Shown: positions 31,530-41,228, numbered from the stretch's first letter. The stretch is 64,000 bases of DNA from Jejuia sp049889775 (GCA_049889775.1 JBMHCT010000032.1:1-64000), one strand, 5' to 3'. A program made the numbers and translations. Notes: generated by a model not told the origin, from the sequence alone.

Positions 31530-33470
31530 ATGAGCGAAGAAGCTAAAAAACACAATTATTCGGCGGATAGTATTCAGGCTTTAGAAGGAATGGAGCATGT
31601 ACGTATGCGTCCTTCCATGTACATTGGAGATGTTGGTGTACGAGGGTTGCACCATTTGGTATATGAGGTGGTAGATAACTCTATCGATGAAGCACTTGCT
31701 GGACATTGTAATAACATAACCGTTACCATTAATGAAGATAACTCGATTACAACTGAAGATGATGGACGTGGTATACCGGTAGGTCTTCACAAAAAAGAAG
31801 GCGTTTCTGCACTCGAGGTTGTAATGACTAAAATTGGTGCTGGTGGTAAGTTTGATAAAGATTCCTATAAGGTTTCTGGTGGTTTACATGGTGTAGGTGT
31901 AAGTTGTGTTAATGCGTTATCTGAACATTTAAAGGCAACGGTGCATAGAGAAGGAAAGATTTGGGAGCAAGAATACGAGCGCGGAAAAACTTTGTATCCT
32001 GTAAAAACTGTTGGTGAGACCGATAAAACAGGTACTATTGTTACTTTTAAACCAGATGCACAAATTTTTCAGCAAACGCTAGAATATAGTTATGATACTT
32101 TAGCCAGTAGATTGCGTGAATTGGCGTTTTTGAACAAAGGAATTACGGTTCATTTAGTTGATAAAAGAAATAAAGATGAAGAGGGTAATTTTGTTGGAGA
32201 AACGTTTCATTCAGATCAAGGTTTAACGGAGTTTGTGAAGTACTTAGATGCTACTAGAGAGCCTTTAATGAAAGATGTAATTGCTTTTGAAGGAGAGAAA
32301 AATGATATTCCTGTTGAGGTTGCTATGATTTACAATACCTCTTACGCTGAGAATTTACATTCTTACGTTAACAATATCAACACACATGAGGGCGGTACGC
32401 ATTTATCAGGTTTCCGTCGTGGATTAACACATACATTAAAAAAGTATGCGGATTCTTCAGGGTTAACGGATAAATTGAAGTTTGATATTTCAGGTGATGA
32501 TTTCCGAGAGGGATTAACTGCGATTATTTCTGTGAAGGTGGCTGAACCTCAGTTTGAAGGGCAAACCAAAACGAAGTTAGGTAACAGAGAAGTTTCCGCT
32601 TCTGTTAGTCAAGCGGTTTCTGAAATGTTGACGGATTATTTGGAGGAACATCCAGACGATGCAAAAACCATCGTGCAAAAAGTGATTCTAGCAGCTCAAG
32701 CGCGTCATGCAGCACAAAAAGCACGTGAGATGGTACAACGTAAATCTCCTATGAGCATTGGCGGTTTACCTGGTAAATTAAGTGATTGTTCAGAACAAGA
32801 TCCTACGAAATGTGAAGTGTTCTTAGTGGAGGGAGATTCTGCAGGTGGAACTGCAAAACAAGGTCGCGACAGAAACTTTCAAGCAATTTTACCACTTAGG
32901 GGTAAAATTTTGAACGTAGAAAAAGCGATGCAGCACAAGGTTTTTGAGAATGAAGAAATAAAGAACATCTTTACGGCACTTGGCGTAACTATTGGAACCG
33001 AGGAAGATAGTAAAGCACTGAACCTTTCGAAGCTACGCTACCATAAAATTGTGATTATGTGTGATGCAGATATTGACGGTAGCCACATTGCAACATTGAT
33101 TTTGACGTTCTTCTTTAGGTATATGAAAGAATTAATTGAAAATGGCCATGTTTACATCGCAACACCGCCCTTGTACCTTGTTAGAAAAGGGGCTAAAAAG
33201 CAATACGCGTGGAGTGATAAAGAACGCGATGAGATAATTGCCGAGTATGGTGATGGGTCAAAAATTCAACGTTATAAAGGTTTGGGTGAAATGAATGCGG
33301 AACAATTATGGGATACTACAATGAATCCTGAATTTAGAACCATGCGTTTAGTACAAATAGATAACGGCTCTGAGGCCGATAGAATCTTTTCTATGTTAAT
33401 GGGAGATGAGGTACCACCGCGTAGGGACTTCATTGAAAAGAATGCCATTTATGCCAATATTGATGCTTAA
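31530..33470 (+). CDS. gyrB: DNA gyrase subunit B
   Basis: 646 residues. GHKL ATPase motifs: EHVRMRPSMYIGDVG, VVDNSIDEALAG, GRGIPVG, GGLHGVGVSCVNALS. TOPRIM motifs: FLVEGDSAGGTAKQG and DADIDGSHIATLIL. The C-terminal YKGLGEMNAEQLWDTTMNPE is usual for the short GyrB type. With GyrA it introduces negative supercoils using ATP. The leader of ~160 nt holds three hairpins. A terminator lies at 33493. Confidence 0.98.
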   Translation: MSEEAKKHNYSADSIQALEGMEHVRMRPSMYIGDVGVRGLHHLVYEVVDNSIDEALAGHCNNITVTINEDNSITTEDDGRGIPVGLHKKEGVSALEVVMTKIGAGGKFDKDSYKVSGGLHGVGVSCVNALSEHLKATVHREGKIWEQEYERGKTLYPVKTVGETDKTGTIVTFKPDAQIFQQTLEYSYDTLASRLRELAFLNKGITVHLVDKRNKDEEGNFVGETFHSDQGLTEFVKYLDATREPLMKDVIAFEGEKNDIPVEVAMIYNTSYAENLHSYVNNINTHEGGTHLSGFRRGLTHTLKKYADSSGLTDKLKFDISGDDFREGLTAIISVKVAEPQFEGQTKTKLGNREVSASVSQAVSEMLTDYLEEHPDDAKTIVQKVILAAQARHAAQKAREMVQRKSPMSIGGLPGKLSDCSEQDPTKCEVFLVEGDSAGGTAKQGRDRNFQAILPLRGKILNVEKAMQHKVFENEEIKNIFTALGVTIGTEEDSKALNLSKLRYHKIVIMCDADIDGSHIATLILTFFFRYMKELIENGHVYIATPPLYLVRKGAKKQYAWSDKERDEIIAEYGDGSKIQRYKGLGEMNAEQLWDTTMNPEFRTMRLVQIDNGSEADRIFSMLMGDEVPPRRDFIEKNAIYANIDA

Positions 33471-33492
33471 AATTGGGTGTAGTTTTTGTTTT

Positions 33493-33522
33493 AAACCATG
33501 ATGAATAATCATGGTTTTTAGT
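33493..33522 (+). terminator. Intrinsic terminator of gyrB
   Basis: A 10-bp perfect stem, AAACCATGAT/ATCATGGTTT, and 5-nt loop are followed by TTAGTTTT. Confidence 0.8.
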
Positions 33523-33589
33523 TTTATGAACATTTGTCATATTAAATTTTTAAAAGGATTTATAAATTTGGCACCTAACTAAATTTTAA

Positions 33590-34783
33590 ATGGACAGAAG
33601 AAAATTTGTTAAAAATAGTAGCTTAGCAGGATTAGGAATTGCTTCATCTACAGGTATTTTATCTGCTCTAGAAAGCTATGTGCGTGCAGAAAATAAAGCT
33701 ATCAATATTGCTGTTATAGGCACGGGAAGTCGAGGTTTGGGGTTAATTCCTTTAATCAATGACATAGAAAATCTAAATATTACGGCAATTTGTGATGTAC
33801 TTCCATTTAGATTGGATAAAGCAAAGGCTTTGGTAGGGGCAAATACATTTGCTACTTCAAAATATAAGAAAGTCCTTAATAACAAAGATATTCATGCGGT
33901 ACTTATAGCAACACCATTTTACACACATGGGCAAATTGCTTTAGATGCTTTAAAAAGTGGTAAACATGTGTATTGCGAAAAAACGCTAGCCAAAGATCTT
34001 ACAGAAGTTGATACTTTAGTGGAGGCAGTAGCTATATCAGATGTAATTTTCCAAACAGGACATCAATATCACAGTTCAAGGTTATATAATCATGTGGTTA
34101 ATCTTATTAAAGATGGTGAGATAGGTAATGTCCGTTCTTTTGAGTGCCAGTGGTATCGTAATGGAAACTGGAGACGCAATGTGCCAGAACCTAAATATGA
34201 ACGTGCGGTAAACTGGCGCATGTATAGAGAATATTCTGGTGGAATGACTGCTGAATTGAGTTCACACCAAATTGATTTTGTAAACTGGGTACTAGGTGAG
34301 AACCCTAAAAAAATAATGGGTACAGGTGGTATTAACTTTTGGAATGATGGCCGTGAGACTTATGATAATACACATTTGATTTTTGAATATCCAAGTGGCG
34401 TAAAGGCGCAGTTTAAGTGTTTAACGAGTAACATTCCTGGTGGTTATGAAATAAAGGTTATTGGTGATAAAGGTATTATCACCATTAAACCAACAAAAGC
34501 TTGGATTAAACATTACGAAAAGAAATCACCCAAGAAAAACTATAAAAAAACCAATGTAGATGGGGTATCTGGAGCTACCGCATCCTATGGATATATTGCT
34601 CAGCTTGGTCAAGAAATTAGTGTGCAGCACTTAGATCCTAGCAAACAGGCGTTAATTGACTTTAGAGATGCCATATATAAAGGAGAACAACCAATTTCTG
34701 ATGTGGTTACAGGTGCAAATACAGCGAAAGCAGTTAATCTTGCAATTGAGGCAATGCTTTCTGGTGAAGTAAAATACTGGTAG
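33590..34783 (+). CDS. Gfo/Idh/MocA-family oxidoreductase, Tat-exported
   Basis: 397 residues. The N-terminus MDRRKFVKNSSLAGLGIASS is a twin-arginine signal, so the protein is exported folded with its cofactor. A Rossmann fold follows (IAVIGTGSRGLGL), then the family HVYCEKTLAKDL (catalytic-side Glu-Lys) and the DUF4976-like C-terminal domain with YSGGMTAELSSHQIDFVNWVLGENP. It probably acts NAD(P)-dependently on a sugar or sugar acid in the periplasm. The substrate is unknown. Confidence 0.9.
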   Translation: MDRRKFVKNSSLAGLGIASSTGILSALESYVRAENKAINIAVIGTGSRGLGLIPLINDIENLNITAICDVLPFRLDKAKALVGANTFATSKYKKVLNNKDIHAVLIATPFYTHGQIALDALKSGKHVYCEKTLAKDLTEVDTLVEAVAISDVIFQTGHQYHSSRLYNHVVNLIKDGEIGNVRSFECQWYRNGNWRRNVPEPKYERAVNWRMYREYSGGMTAELSSHQIDFVNWVLGENPKKIMGTGGINFWNDGRETYDNTHLIFEYPSGVKAQFKCLTSNIPGGYEIKVIGDKGIITIKPTKAWIKHYEKKSPKKNYKKTNVDGVSGATASYGYIAQLGQEISVQHLDPSKQALIDFRDAIYKGEQPISDVVTGANTAKAVNLAIEAMLSGEVKYW

Positions 34784-34839
34784 ATTTACGTTGAAAAGTT
34801 AAAAAATTACGATAAAAAGCATTTTTTTTCGATAAAATG

Positions 34840-34869
34840 TTGTTTTATATCAATTTTTTTTTACTTTTG
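34840..34869 (+). promoter_or_regulatory. Bacteroidota-type promoter (TTG-N19-TACTTTTG)
   Basis: TTG at 34840-34842, 19-bp spacer, TACTTTTG at 34862-34869, then 24 bp to the ATG at 34894. Both elements and the spacing match the consensus. Confidence 0.75.
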
Positions 34870-34893
34870 AAACTCCAAATCTAATTAACCAGT

Positions 34894-35910
34894 ATGAAAA
34901 AGTTAACCTTACTTGCTCTACTTCTCTTAGTAACTACGATTTCAAAAGCTCAAAATGACCTTGATGCACTTTTAGCTGCAGGCGTTGAAGATGCTGAACG
35001 TTTTGCTAACGATTACTTAGCGCCAGGTACTAATGGTCTAATGCACAGCATGAATGCCAACTGGTTTAATTCTGGTAAAGCAAAACCTTTAGGAGGCTTT
35101 GAAATTTCCATTGTGGCGAATGCTGCTCAGTATGGAAATGAACAGAAAATGTTCAACATGAACACTTCCGACTACAACAATATTTCATTTACACAAGGAG
35201 GAAATCCGCAAATGGTAGCTACTGTTTTAGGAGAGAATAACCCAGCGGTATTTGTTGATATTGAATACGAAGATCCAATTTTCGGAAGTGCCTCGGAAAC
35301 ATTAGAACTACCTAATGGTATAGGAGATGGTACAGGTAATTTACTGCCCACAGCCTTTATACAAGGCGCCTTAGGCTTAAGTAATGGTATCGAGTTAAAA
35401 GCGCGTTTCGTGCCAACTGTTGATACAGATGAAGTGTCCTTAAGTATGTACGGTGCAGGTTTACAAATAGAATTTACAGATTGGTTGCCAGCAGATAAAT
35501 TATGGCCAATAGCCATTTCTGGAGTCGTAGCTTACACGCATCTTGATGGAAAGTACGATTTAGAAGAATCTTCTGGAATTCAAGGAAATGACCAAAGAAT
35601 AGAAAATAAAACAAACACCTGGTTATTATCTCTTGTGGCTTCAACAAAGCTACCAGTAATAAATTTCTATGGAGGTTTAAGTCGTATTAGTGGAAAATCT
35701 GAATCAGATTTATTAGGTACGTATATCGTAACCAATGGATTAGTTTCGGCAGACCCAATTGTAGATCCTTTTTCATTATCGAGCAAAGTATCAGCTGTGA
35801 GAGGGACTTTAGGAACAAAATTGAAATTAGGTTTTTTTAGACTTAATGCAGAATATCATGTATCAGAATTCAATGCCTTTTCATTAGGAATAAACTTTGG
35901 ATTTAGATAG
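34894..35910 (+). CDS. DUF6588-like outer-membrane protein
   Basis: 338 residues with a signal peptide (about 1-19, TTISKAQ). The conserved start DLDALLAAGVEDAERFANDYLAPGTNGLMHSMNANWFNSGKAKPLGGFEIS is typical of the flavobacterial DUF6588 family. The remainder alternates as a beta-barrel and ends FSLGINFGFR. Likely an outer-membrane barrel of unknown cargo. A strong consensus promoter and terminator make it a single-gene unit. Confidence 0.8.
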   Translation: MKKLTLLALLLLVTTISKAQNDLDALLAAGVEDAERFANDYLAPGTNGLMHSMNANWFNSGKAKPLGGFEISIVANAAQYGNEQKMFNMNTSDYNNISFTQGGNPQMVATVLGENNPAVFVDIEYEDPIFGSASETLELPNGIGDGTGNLLPTAFIQGALGLSNGIELKARFVPTVDTDEVSLSMYGAGLQIEFTDWLPADKLWPIAISGVVAYTHLDGKYDLEESSGIQGNDQRIENKTNTWLLSLVASTKLPVINFYGGLSRISGKSESDLLGTYIVTNGLVSADPIVDPFSLSSKVSAVRGTLGTKLKLGFFRLNAEYHVSEFNAFSLGINFGFR

Positions 35911-35986
35911 ATTTTTAAATATGTAAATAGTTTTTCATAATAATTATTTAGTTTTTTTAGTTAGTTTTTTATTTAATTTTAGTCCT

Positions 35987-36020
35987 AAGTGCAGCATTCT
36001 TCATGCTGCGCTTTGTTTTT
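35987..36020 (+). terminator. Intrinsic terminator
   Basis: An 11-bp stem, AAGTGCAGCAT/ATGCTGCGCTT, with a 5-nt loop and a following T-rich tract. Confidence 0.8.
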
Positions 36021-36129
36021 ACCATATCTTAGTTTGGAGTTATTGGATCTGCACTTTGTTTTTATTCTCACCCCCATTTTTTTGTCGATAGACTTACCTA
36101 ATTTTATAAAATGTTTGTGTAATTTTTCA

Positions 36130-36160
36130 TTGGTTAAAGTACTTTAATTAAGTAATTTTG
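36130..36160 (+). promoter_or_regulatory. mdh promoter (TTG-N20-TAATTTTG)
   Basis: TTG at 36130-36132, 20-bp spacer, TAATTTTG at 36153-36160, 88 bp before the mdh ATG. Confidence 0.7.
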
Positions 36161-36173
36161 CATGACTTTCATC

Positions 36174-36204
36174 ATAAAACCCTAGTCCTTTAGGTTTTAT
36201 TTTT
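36174..36204 (+). promoter_or_regulatory. Leader hairpin with T-run upstream of mdh
   Basis: An 8-bp perfect stem, ATAAAACC (36174-36181) with GGTTTTAT (36193-36200), can extend inward by two pairs past a bulge and is followed by five T. It lies between promoter and coding start, so it may be an attenuator-like element. No credible leader peptide fits, because the only short ORF begins one base after the -7 box. Confidence 0.45.
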
Positions 36205-36248
36205 GAAATGTCAAAAAAACATCAAATAAACAATCTAAAAATAAAATT

Positions 36249-37175
36249 ATGAAAGTTACCGTAGTTGGAGCAGGAGCAGTAGGTGCAAGTTGTGCCGAGT
36301 ATATTGCAATTAAAGATTTTGCAGCCGAAGTTGTATTGTTAGACATCAAAGAAGGCTATGCCGAAGGTAAGGCTATGGATTTAATGCAAACGGCGTCTTT
36401 GAATGGCTTTGACACTAAAATTACTGGTGTAACGAATGATTACTCAAAAACTACGGATAGTGATATTTGCGTAATTACTTCTGGTATTCCACGTAAACCA
36501 GGGATGACGCGCGAGGAGCTTATTGGTATTAATGCTGGTATTGTAAAAACCGTGTCCTCTAGCTTAATTCAGCATTCTCCAAACACTATCATCATTGTTG
36601 TGAGTAATCCGATGGATACGATGACATATTTGGTACATAAAACAACAGATTTACCAAAAAATAGAATTATTGGTATGGGTGGTGCTCTTGATTCTGCACG
36701 TTTCAAGTACAGATTAGCCGAGGCTATGGAAGCTCCAATTAGTGATATTGATGGTATGGTAATAGGTGGACATAGTGATAAAGGCATGGTGCCATTAACG
36801 AGTCACGCCACTAGAAACAGTATTAAAGTCTCTGAATTTTTATCAGAAGAACGTTTAGATCAAGTAGCTGCAGATACTAAAGTTGGTGGTGCGACATTAA
36901 CTAAATTACTAGGAACCTCAGCGTGGTATGCCCCTGGTGCAGCTGTAAGTGGATTGGTTCAAGCTATAGCTTGTGACCAAAAGAAAATGTTCCCATGTTC
37001 TACCTTATTGGACGGAGAATATGGCTTAAGTGATATTTGTATTGGTGTACCAGTTATTTTAGGTAAAAATGGTATTGAAAAAATTGTGGACGTACCTTTA
37101 AGCGATGCTGAAAAAGCGCATATGCAAGAAAGTGCAGAAAGTGTAACTAAGACGAATGGGTTATTGGAATTGTAA
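36249..37175 (+). CDS. mdh: Malate dehydrogenase (LDH-like type)
   Basis: 308 residues. It has a Rossmann NAD site (VTVVGAGAVGASCAEYIA), the substrate loop ITSGIPRKPGMTREEL (Arg pair), VVSNPMDTMTYL, GMGGALDSARFKYRLAE (Arg/Asp) and the catalytic His in MVIGGHSDKGMVPL. It oxidises malate to oxaloacetate in the TCA cycle. It has its own promoter with a hairpin-bearing leader and a terminator at 37201. Confidence 0.97.
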   Translation: MKVTVVGAGAVGASCAEYIAIKDFAAEVVLLDIKEGYAEGKAMDLMQTASLNGFDTKITGVTNDYSKTTDSDICVITSGIPRKPGMTREELIGINAGIVKTVSSSLIQHSPNTIIIVVSNPMDTMTYLVHKTTDLPKNRIIGMGGALDSARFKYRLAEAMEAPISDIDGMVIGGHSDKGMVPLTSHATRNSIKVSEFLSEERLDQVAADTKVGGATLTKLLGTSAWYAPGAAVSGLVQAIACDQKKMFPCSTLLDGEYGLSDICIGVPVILGKNGIEKIVDVPLSDAEKAHMQESAESVTKTNGLLEL

Positions 37176-37200
37176 TAAACCATTAATCGATATTTCAATA

Positions 37201-37231
37201 AAGGCTGTAGAGATACAGTCTTTATTTTTTT
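37201..37231 (+). terminator. Intrinsic terminator of mdh
   Basis: A 9-bp stem, AAGGCTGTA/TACAGTCTT (one G-T), loop GAGA and a T-run. The T-run joins the -7 box TATATTTG (37231-37238) of the next gene. Confidence 0.8.
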
Positions 37232-37242
37232 ATATTTGCCGC

Positions 37243-37854
37243 ATGTTATTAAAAAGGTATATCGGAATTGTTGTTTTGATGCTGGTGCTCGTTGGTGCCA
37301 TACATCAGCAAAATGTGGATGTGCCAAATCAAGAAATTTTGCTTCAATTTCATGAGCAAGAATTAACTACAGATACTTCTAAAGCAACAATTGCAATTGT
37401 TGAGAAGGAACTTAATAATGTTGGTGTTCAGAACTTTCATGTAAAAGAAGTAAATATTGGTGTCTTTAAAATCACCTATTATAGTGATACTGATGTTGAA
37501 GCAGTAAAGCGTTTACTTACGCACAGAATTCGTGCAGAATTAGGATCGGATAGTGATGATATTCCGCTTGATTATCCGATTGATCAAGATGTTATAAGTT
37601 ATAATCTTGATGTTTACGAAATTAAAAATGGCACAGATTCAGATTCTGGATTAAATGGCATCACAGTTGCCGAATTCAACCATAAGGCCGATAGGTTTTC
37701 AAAACCAAAACACACCTATTCAGCTTTAAATATCTCACATAAAGCTGATATTCTTGCTACTACAAGAAATGTTAAAGGCTGCAGTTGCATTGTTTTAGCA
37801 CTGCAAAATACACTACAACAAATTCCAGATGTAAGGGCTGGACCTTTAAGTTAA
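37243..37854 (+). CDS. Hypothetical exported/anchored protein upstream of secDF
   Basis: 203 residues from the ATG at 37243. A longer in-frame reading would run back into mdh and is rejected. An N-terminal transmembrane or signal segment (YIGIVVLMLVLVGAI) is followed by a soluble domain with KATIAIVEKELNNVGVQNFHVKEVNIGVFKITYYSDTDVEAVKRLL and a CSC motif (KGCSCIVLAL). No family is recognised. A TATATTTG box 4 bp before the ATG would make the transcript leaderless. It precedes secDF by 186 bp on the same strand. Confidence 0.7.
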   Translation: MLLKRYIGIVVLMLVLVGAIHQQNVDVPNQEILLQFHEQELTTDTSKATIAIVEKELNNVGVQNFHVKEVNIGVFKITYYSDTDVEAVKRLLTHRIRAELGSDSDDIPLDYPIDQDVISYNLDVYEIKNGTDSDSGLNGITVAEFNHKADRFSKPKHTYSALNISHKADILATTRNVKGCSCIVLALQNTLQQIPDVRAGPLS

Positions 37855-37965
37855 GGGAAAGTATTTCCTAAATCTTCGTTTTTATTTTGACCCAATCGTC
37901 AAAACACCCATAAAAATCTGGCGCTACAACTGTAAAGCTTGTAATCGTTTAAGTTAAATAAAACA

Positions 37966-37996
37966 TTGTCAAATCTATTTGCAAACTCTATATTTG
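37966..37996 (+). promoter_or_regulatory. secDF promoter (TTG-N20-TATATTTG)
   Basis: TTG at 37966-37968, 20-bp spacer, TATATTTG at 37989-37996, 44 bp before the secDF ATG. Confidence 0.75.
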
Positions 37997-38040
37997 CGCG
38001 TTTGTCAAAAAATAGAGATTGACTATTAATTAAAATTAAA

Positions 38041-41034
38041 ATGCAAAATAAAGGATTAGTAAAGTTGTTTGCTATTTTGTTTGGATTGGTAAGTATTTAT
38101 CAATTATCATTCACATTTAAAGCAAATCAAATTGAAAAAGAAGCCGAGGAATTGGCTATTAGTAAATTCGCAGAAACAGAAGACAATTTTCGCGAGTTGC
38201 GAAGTCAAGAAGAGGCGAATTATTTAGAGGAAAAAGCTACTGATACGGTTTTTGATATATTAGTTGCCAAGTATACCTACAACGAGGTAAAAGAAAAAGC
38301 AATGAATCTTGGTTTAGACCTTAAAGGTGGTTTAAACGTTATTCTTCAGGTATCGGTAAAAGATATCCTAAAAGGTTTAGCAAATTATTCTAAAGACCCT
38401 GTGTTTAATACAGCCTTGGATAATGCTTCAGAACTACAGAAAAATAGTCAAAATACCTATCTAGAAGATTTCTTTGTTGCCTTTGATGAAATTAAAGGTG
38501 ATAAAAAATTAGCATCACCTGATATTTTCTACACCAAAGCTTTAGACGGAGAGATTGAAATAAATATGACAGATGATGAGGTTAAGGGAATTATTGAAAC
38601 AAAAATTGATGAATCTATTGTTTCTGCCTTTGAGGTATTGCGTAAGCGTATTGATGAATTTGGAGTTACGCAACCTAACATTCAACGTTTGGGAGAATCT
38701 GGGCGTATTTTGGTAGAATTGCCTGGTGTAAAGGATATAGAGCGTGCCACAAGCTTATTGCAAAGTACTGCACAATTAGAGTTTTGGGATGTATATCCAG
38801 GAAACCAATTTTTACAGTTTATAGGTCAAGCAGATCAAGTTTTAAAGGATATTGTTCAGGTTGAAGATGAGGCTGAGGAAGTTGAGCCACAAGATGAAGA
38901 GGATGCCACAGAAGACAAAATTGATGAACTTCTAGGTGAAGCAGCAACTGATTCTACACAAGTTGCCAATGTAAGTCCATTAGGAAGTTTGATAAAAGGT
39001 TTTGGTTATCAAGGTGGACCAATTGTCGCTTCTTTCGCTATTAAAGATAAAGATCAGGTACTAGAGTATTTAAATATGCCTCAAGTAAGATCGTTATTGC
39101 CTTCTGAATTACGCTATGTAAAGTTCGCATTTAGCAAACCAGAAAAAAATAGCGAAATGGTGGATTTGTATGCTTTAAAAGGCAATAGAGAGAACGTGCC
39201 TGAGTTAAGCGGAGGAGTAGTTACAGACGCAAGACACACGTTCGGACAAACGGGTAAACCTGAGGTGTCTATGCAGATGAATACCAAAGGTGCCAAAATT
39301 TGGGAAGAAATGACAGGAAGGGCATTTAACCAAGCCAGCCAAATAGCCATTGTTTTAGATAACGTGGTGTATTCCGCACCCGGTGTTACGTCGGGACCGA
39401 TTTCTGGTGGTAATTCTTCAATCTCTGGCAATTTTACCTTGAATGAGGCTATCGATTTAGCTAATGTATTACGTGCTGGTAAATTACCTGCTTCTGCAGA
39501 TATTATTCAAAGTGAAGTGGTTGGACCATCTCTTGGTCAAGAAGCTATTGATAGTGGTACAAAGTCATTCATTATCGCATTAATCTTGGTATTGCTTTGG
39601 ATGATTTTCTACTACGGAAAAGTAGGTGGTTTTGCCGATATTGCTATGTTATTAAACCTTCTGCTAATTTTCGGAATTCTTTCTGGTTTAGGTGCTGTAC
39701 TTACTTTACCTGGTATCGCAGGTATTGTACTTACCATTGGTATGTCGGTGGATGCTAACGTGCTTATTTTTGAGCGTGTAAGAGAAGAGCTCGCTAAAGG
39801 AAAAGGTCAAAAAGAAGCGATTAAGGATGGATTTAGTAATGCGTTATCTTCAATTTTAGATGCGAATATTACAACGGGATTAACAGCATTAATCTTATTT
39901 ATATTTGGTACAGGACCAATTAAAGGGTTTGCAACAACCTTATTAATTGGTATTGCAACATCTTTGTTTACGGCAATTTTCATCACAAGACTACTTGTGG
40001 ATTGGTATACTAACAAAGGTGGAAAATTAGAATTCTCTACAGCAATTACTAAGAACTTATTTAGAAACTTGAATATCGAGTTTTTGAAGAAGCGTAAAAT
40101 AGCCTATGCTATTTCTGGTATTTTAATTGCCGCTGGTATTGGATCTTTGGTGACTAACGGACTAGATCAAGGCGTGGATTTTGTGGGAGGTAGAACTTAC
40201 CAAGTACGTTTTGCCCAAGATATGAATCCAACTGAAATTACCAATCTATTATCTCAGCCGGAAGTATTTGGTAGTGCCGATGCCAAAACATTCGGTGATG
40301 CCAACCAATTAAAAATCACGACGAAATATAAAGTAAATGAGTCTGGTGCAGCTGTGGATGAGGAAATTAGAAACACATTATTTACTGCCTTACAGCCATA
40401 TTTAGAAGGATTGACTTACGAGCAGTTTAAAGACTTAAATGATGAAAACAAACAAGTAGGTTTATTGGAATCTTTTAAAGTAACACCAACCATTGCTGAT
40501 GATATTAAGCAAGCTTCGGTTTGGGCGATATTAGGTTCATTGGTAGTGGTATTCTTATATATTCTATTGAGATTTAAACGTTGGCAATTCTCTTTAGGTG
40601 CTGTGGCAGCAGTTTTTCATGATGTTTTGATTGTACTTGGGGTATTCTCAATTACTTACAAATTTATGCCATTTAATATGGAAATAAACCAAGCGTTTAT
40701 TGCTGCAATATTAACCGTGATAGGGTATTCCTTAAATGATACGGTGGTAGTGTTTGATAGAATTCGTGAGTTCTTTAACGAGCATACAAGCTGGTCTTTT
40801 GATCGTGTGGTGAATTCATCATTAAGCAGTACGTTGAGTAGAACATTAAACACGTCCCTTACCACATTGGTCGTATTATTGGCAATCTTTATTTTTGGAG
40901 GAGACTCCATTAGAGGTTTCATGTTCGCATTAATCGTTGGTGTAATTGTAGGTACGTACTCATCGTTATTTATAGCAACACCAATTATGTATGGTACAGT
41001 TAGTAAACTAGAAGATAAAAAGAAGAAAAACTAA
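38041..41034 (+). CDS. secDF: Protein translocase SecDF fusion
   Basis: 997 residues. The SecD half (about 1-660) has the DLKGGLNVILQVSV start, the periplasmic domain with AFEVLRKRIDEFGVTQPNIQRLGESGRILVELPGV, GPSLGQEAIDSG and GMSVDANVLIFERVREEL. The SecF half (about 680-997) has GVDFVGGRTYQVRF and IGYSLNDTVVVFDRIREFF. An acidic insert (EVEDEAEEVEPQDEEDATEDKIDELL) lies inside the SecD periplasmic region. It uses the proton-motive force to pull exported proteins. The SecD-SecF fusion is normal for Bacteroidota. Confidence 0.97.
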   Translation: MQNKGLVKLFAILFGLVSIYQLSFTFKANQIEKEAEELAISKFAETEDNFRELRSQEEANYLEEKATDTVFDILVAKYTYNEVKEKAMNLGLDLKGGLNVILQVSVKDILKGLANYSKDPVFNTALDNASELQKNSQNTYLEDFFVAFDEIKGDKKLASPDIFYTKALDGEIEINMTDDEVKGIIETKIDESIVSAFEVLRKRIDEFGVTQPNIQRLGESGRILVELPGVKDIERATSLLQSTAQLEFWDVYPGNQFLQFIGQADQVLKDIVQVEDEAEEVEPQDEEDATEDKIDELLGEAATDSTQVANVSPLGSLIKGFGYQGGPIVASFAIKDKDQVLEYLNMPQVRSLLPSELRYVKFAFSKPEKNSEMVDLYALKGNRENVPELSGGVVTDARHTFGQTGKPEVSMQMNTKGAKIWEEMTGRAFNQASQIAIVLDNVVYSAPGVTSGPISGGNSSISGNFTLNEAIDLANVLRAGKLPASADIIQSEVVGPSLGQEAIDSGTKSFIIALILVLLWMIFYYGKVGGFADIAMLLNLLLIFGILSGLGAVLTLPGIAGIVLTIGMSVDANVLIFERVREELAKGKGQKEAIKDGFSNALSSILDANITTGLTALILFIFGTGPIKGFATTLLIGIATSLFTAIFITRLLVDWYTNKGGKLEFSTAITKNLFRNLNIEFLKKRKIAYAISGILIAAGIGSLVTNGLDQGVDFVGGRTYQVRFAQDMNPTEITNLLSQPEVFGSADAKTFGDANQLKITTKYKVNESGAAVDEEIRNTLFTALQPYLEGLTYEQFKDLNDENKQVGLLESFKVTPTIADDIKQASVWAILGSLVVVFLYILLRFKRWQFSLGAVAAVFHDVLIVLGVFSITYKFMPFNMEINQAFIAAILTVIGYSLNDTVVVFDRIREFFNEHTSWSFDRVVNSSLSSTLSRTLNTSLTTLVVLLAIFIFGGDSIRGFMFALIVGVIVGTYSSLFIATPIMYGTVSKLEDKKKKN

Positions 41035-41056
41035 CTCAAATTTTTCTTTTGCAAGA

Positions 41057-41088
41057 AGCCTGTAATTTTTTATTGCAGGCTTTTTTTA
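41057..41088 (+). terminator. Intrinsic terminator of secDF
   Basis: A 10-bp stem, AGCCTGTAAT/ATTGCAGGCT (one G-T), and T-loop are followed by a long T-run. Confidence 0.85.
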
Positions 41089-41228
41089 TTTAATACTTTG
41101 ATGATTCAAAATTATTAATGCATATAATACCCGTTTCTCAATATTATACTTTAATAAATCTTTAAGATTTAGGAGGCTAGTAAAAGTGAAATACTTAATA
41201 ACTTCGCTTAAAATTTAAGGTTTAAAAC

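Noticed and set aside
36162..36185. Leader peptide MTFIIKP before mdh
   Set aside because: The ATG is one base after the -7 box, so it would lie at or before the transcription start.
37156..37242. Extended start of the gene before secDF, running into mdh
   Set aside because: It would cross the mdh terminator and a -7 box; the ATG at 37243 gives a clear signal/anchor segment.
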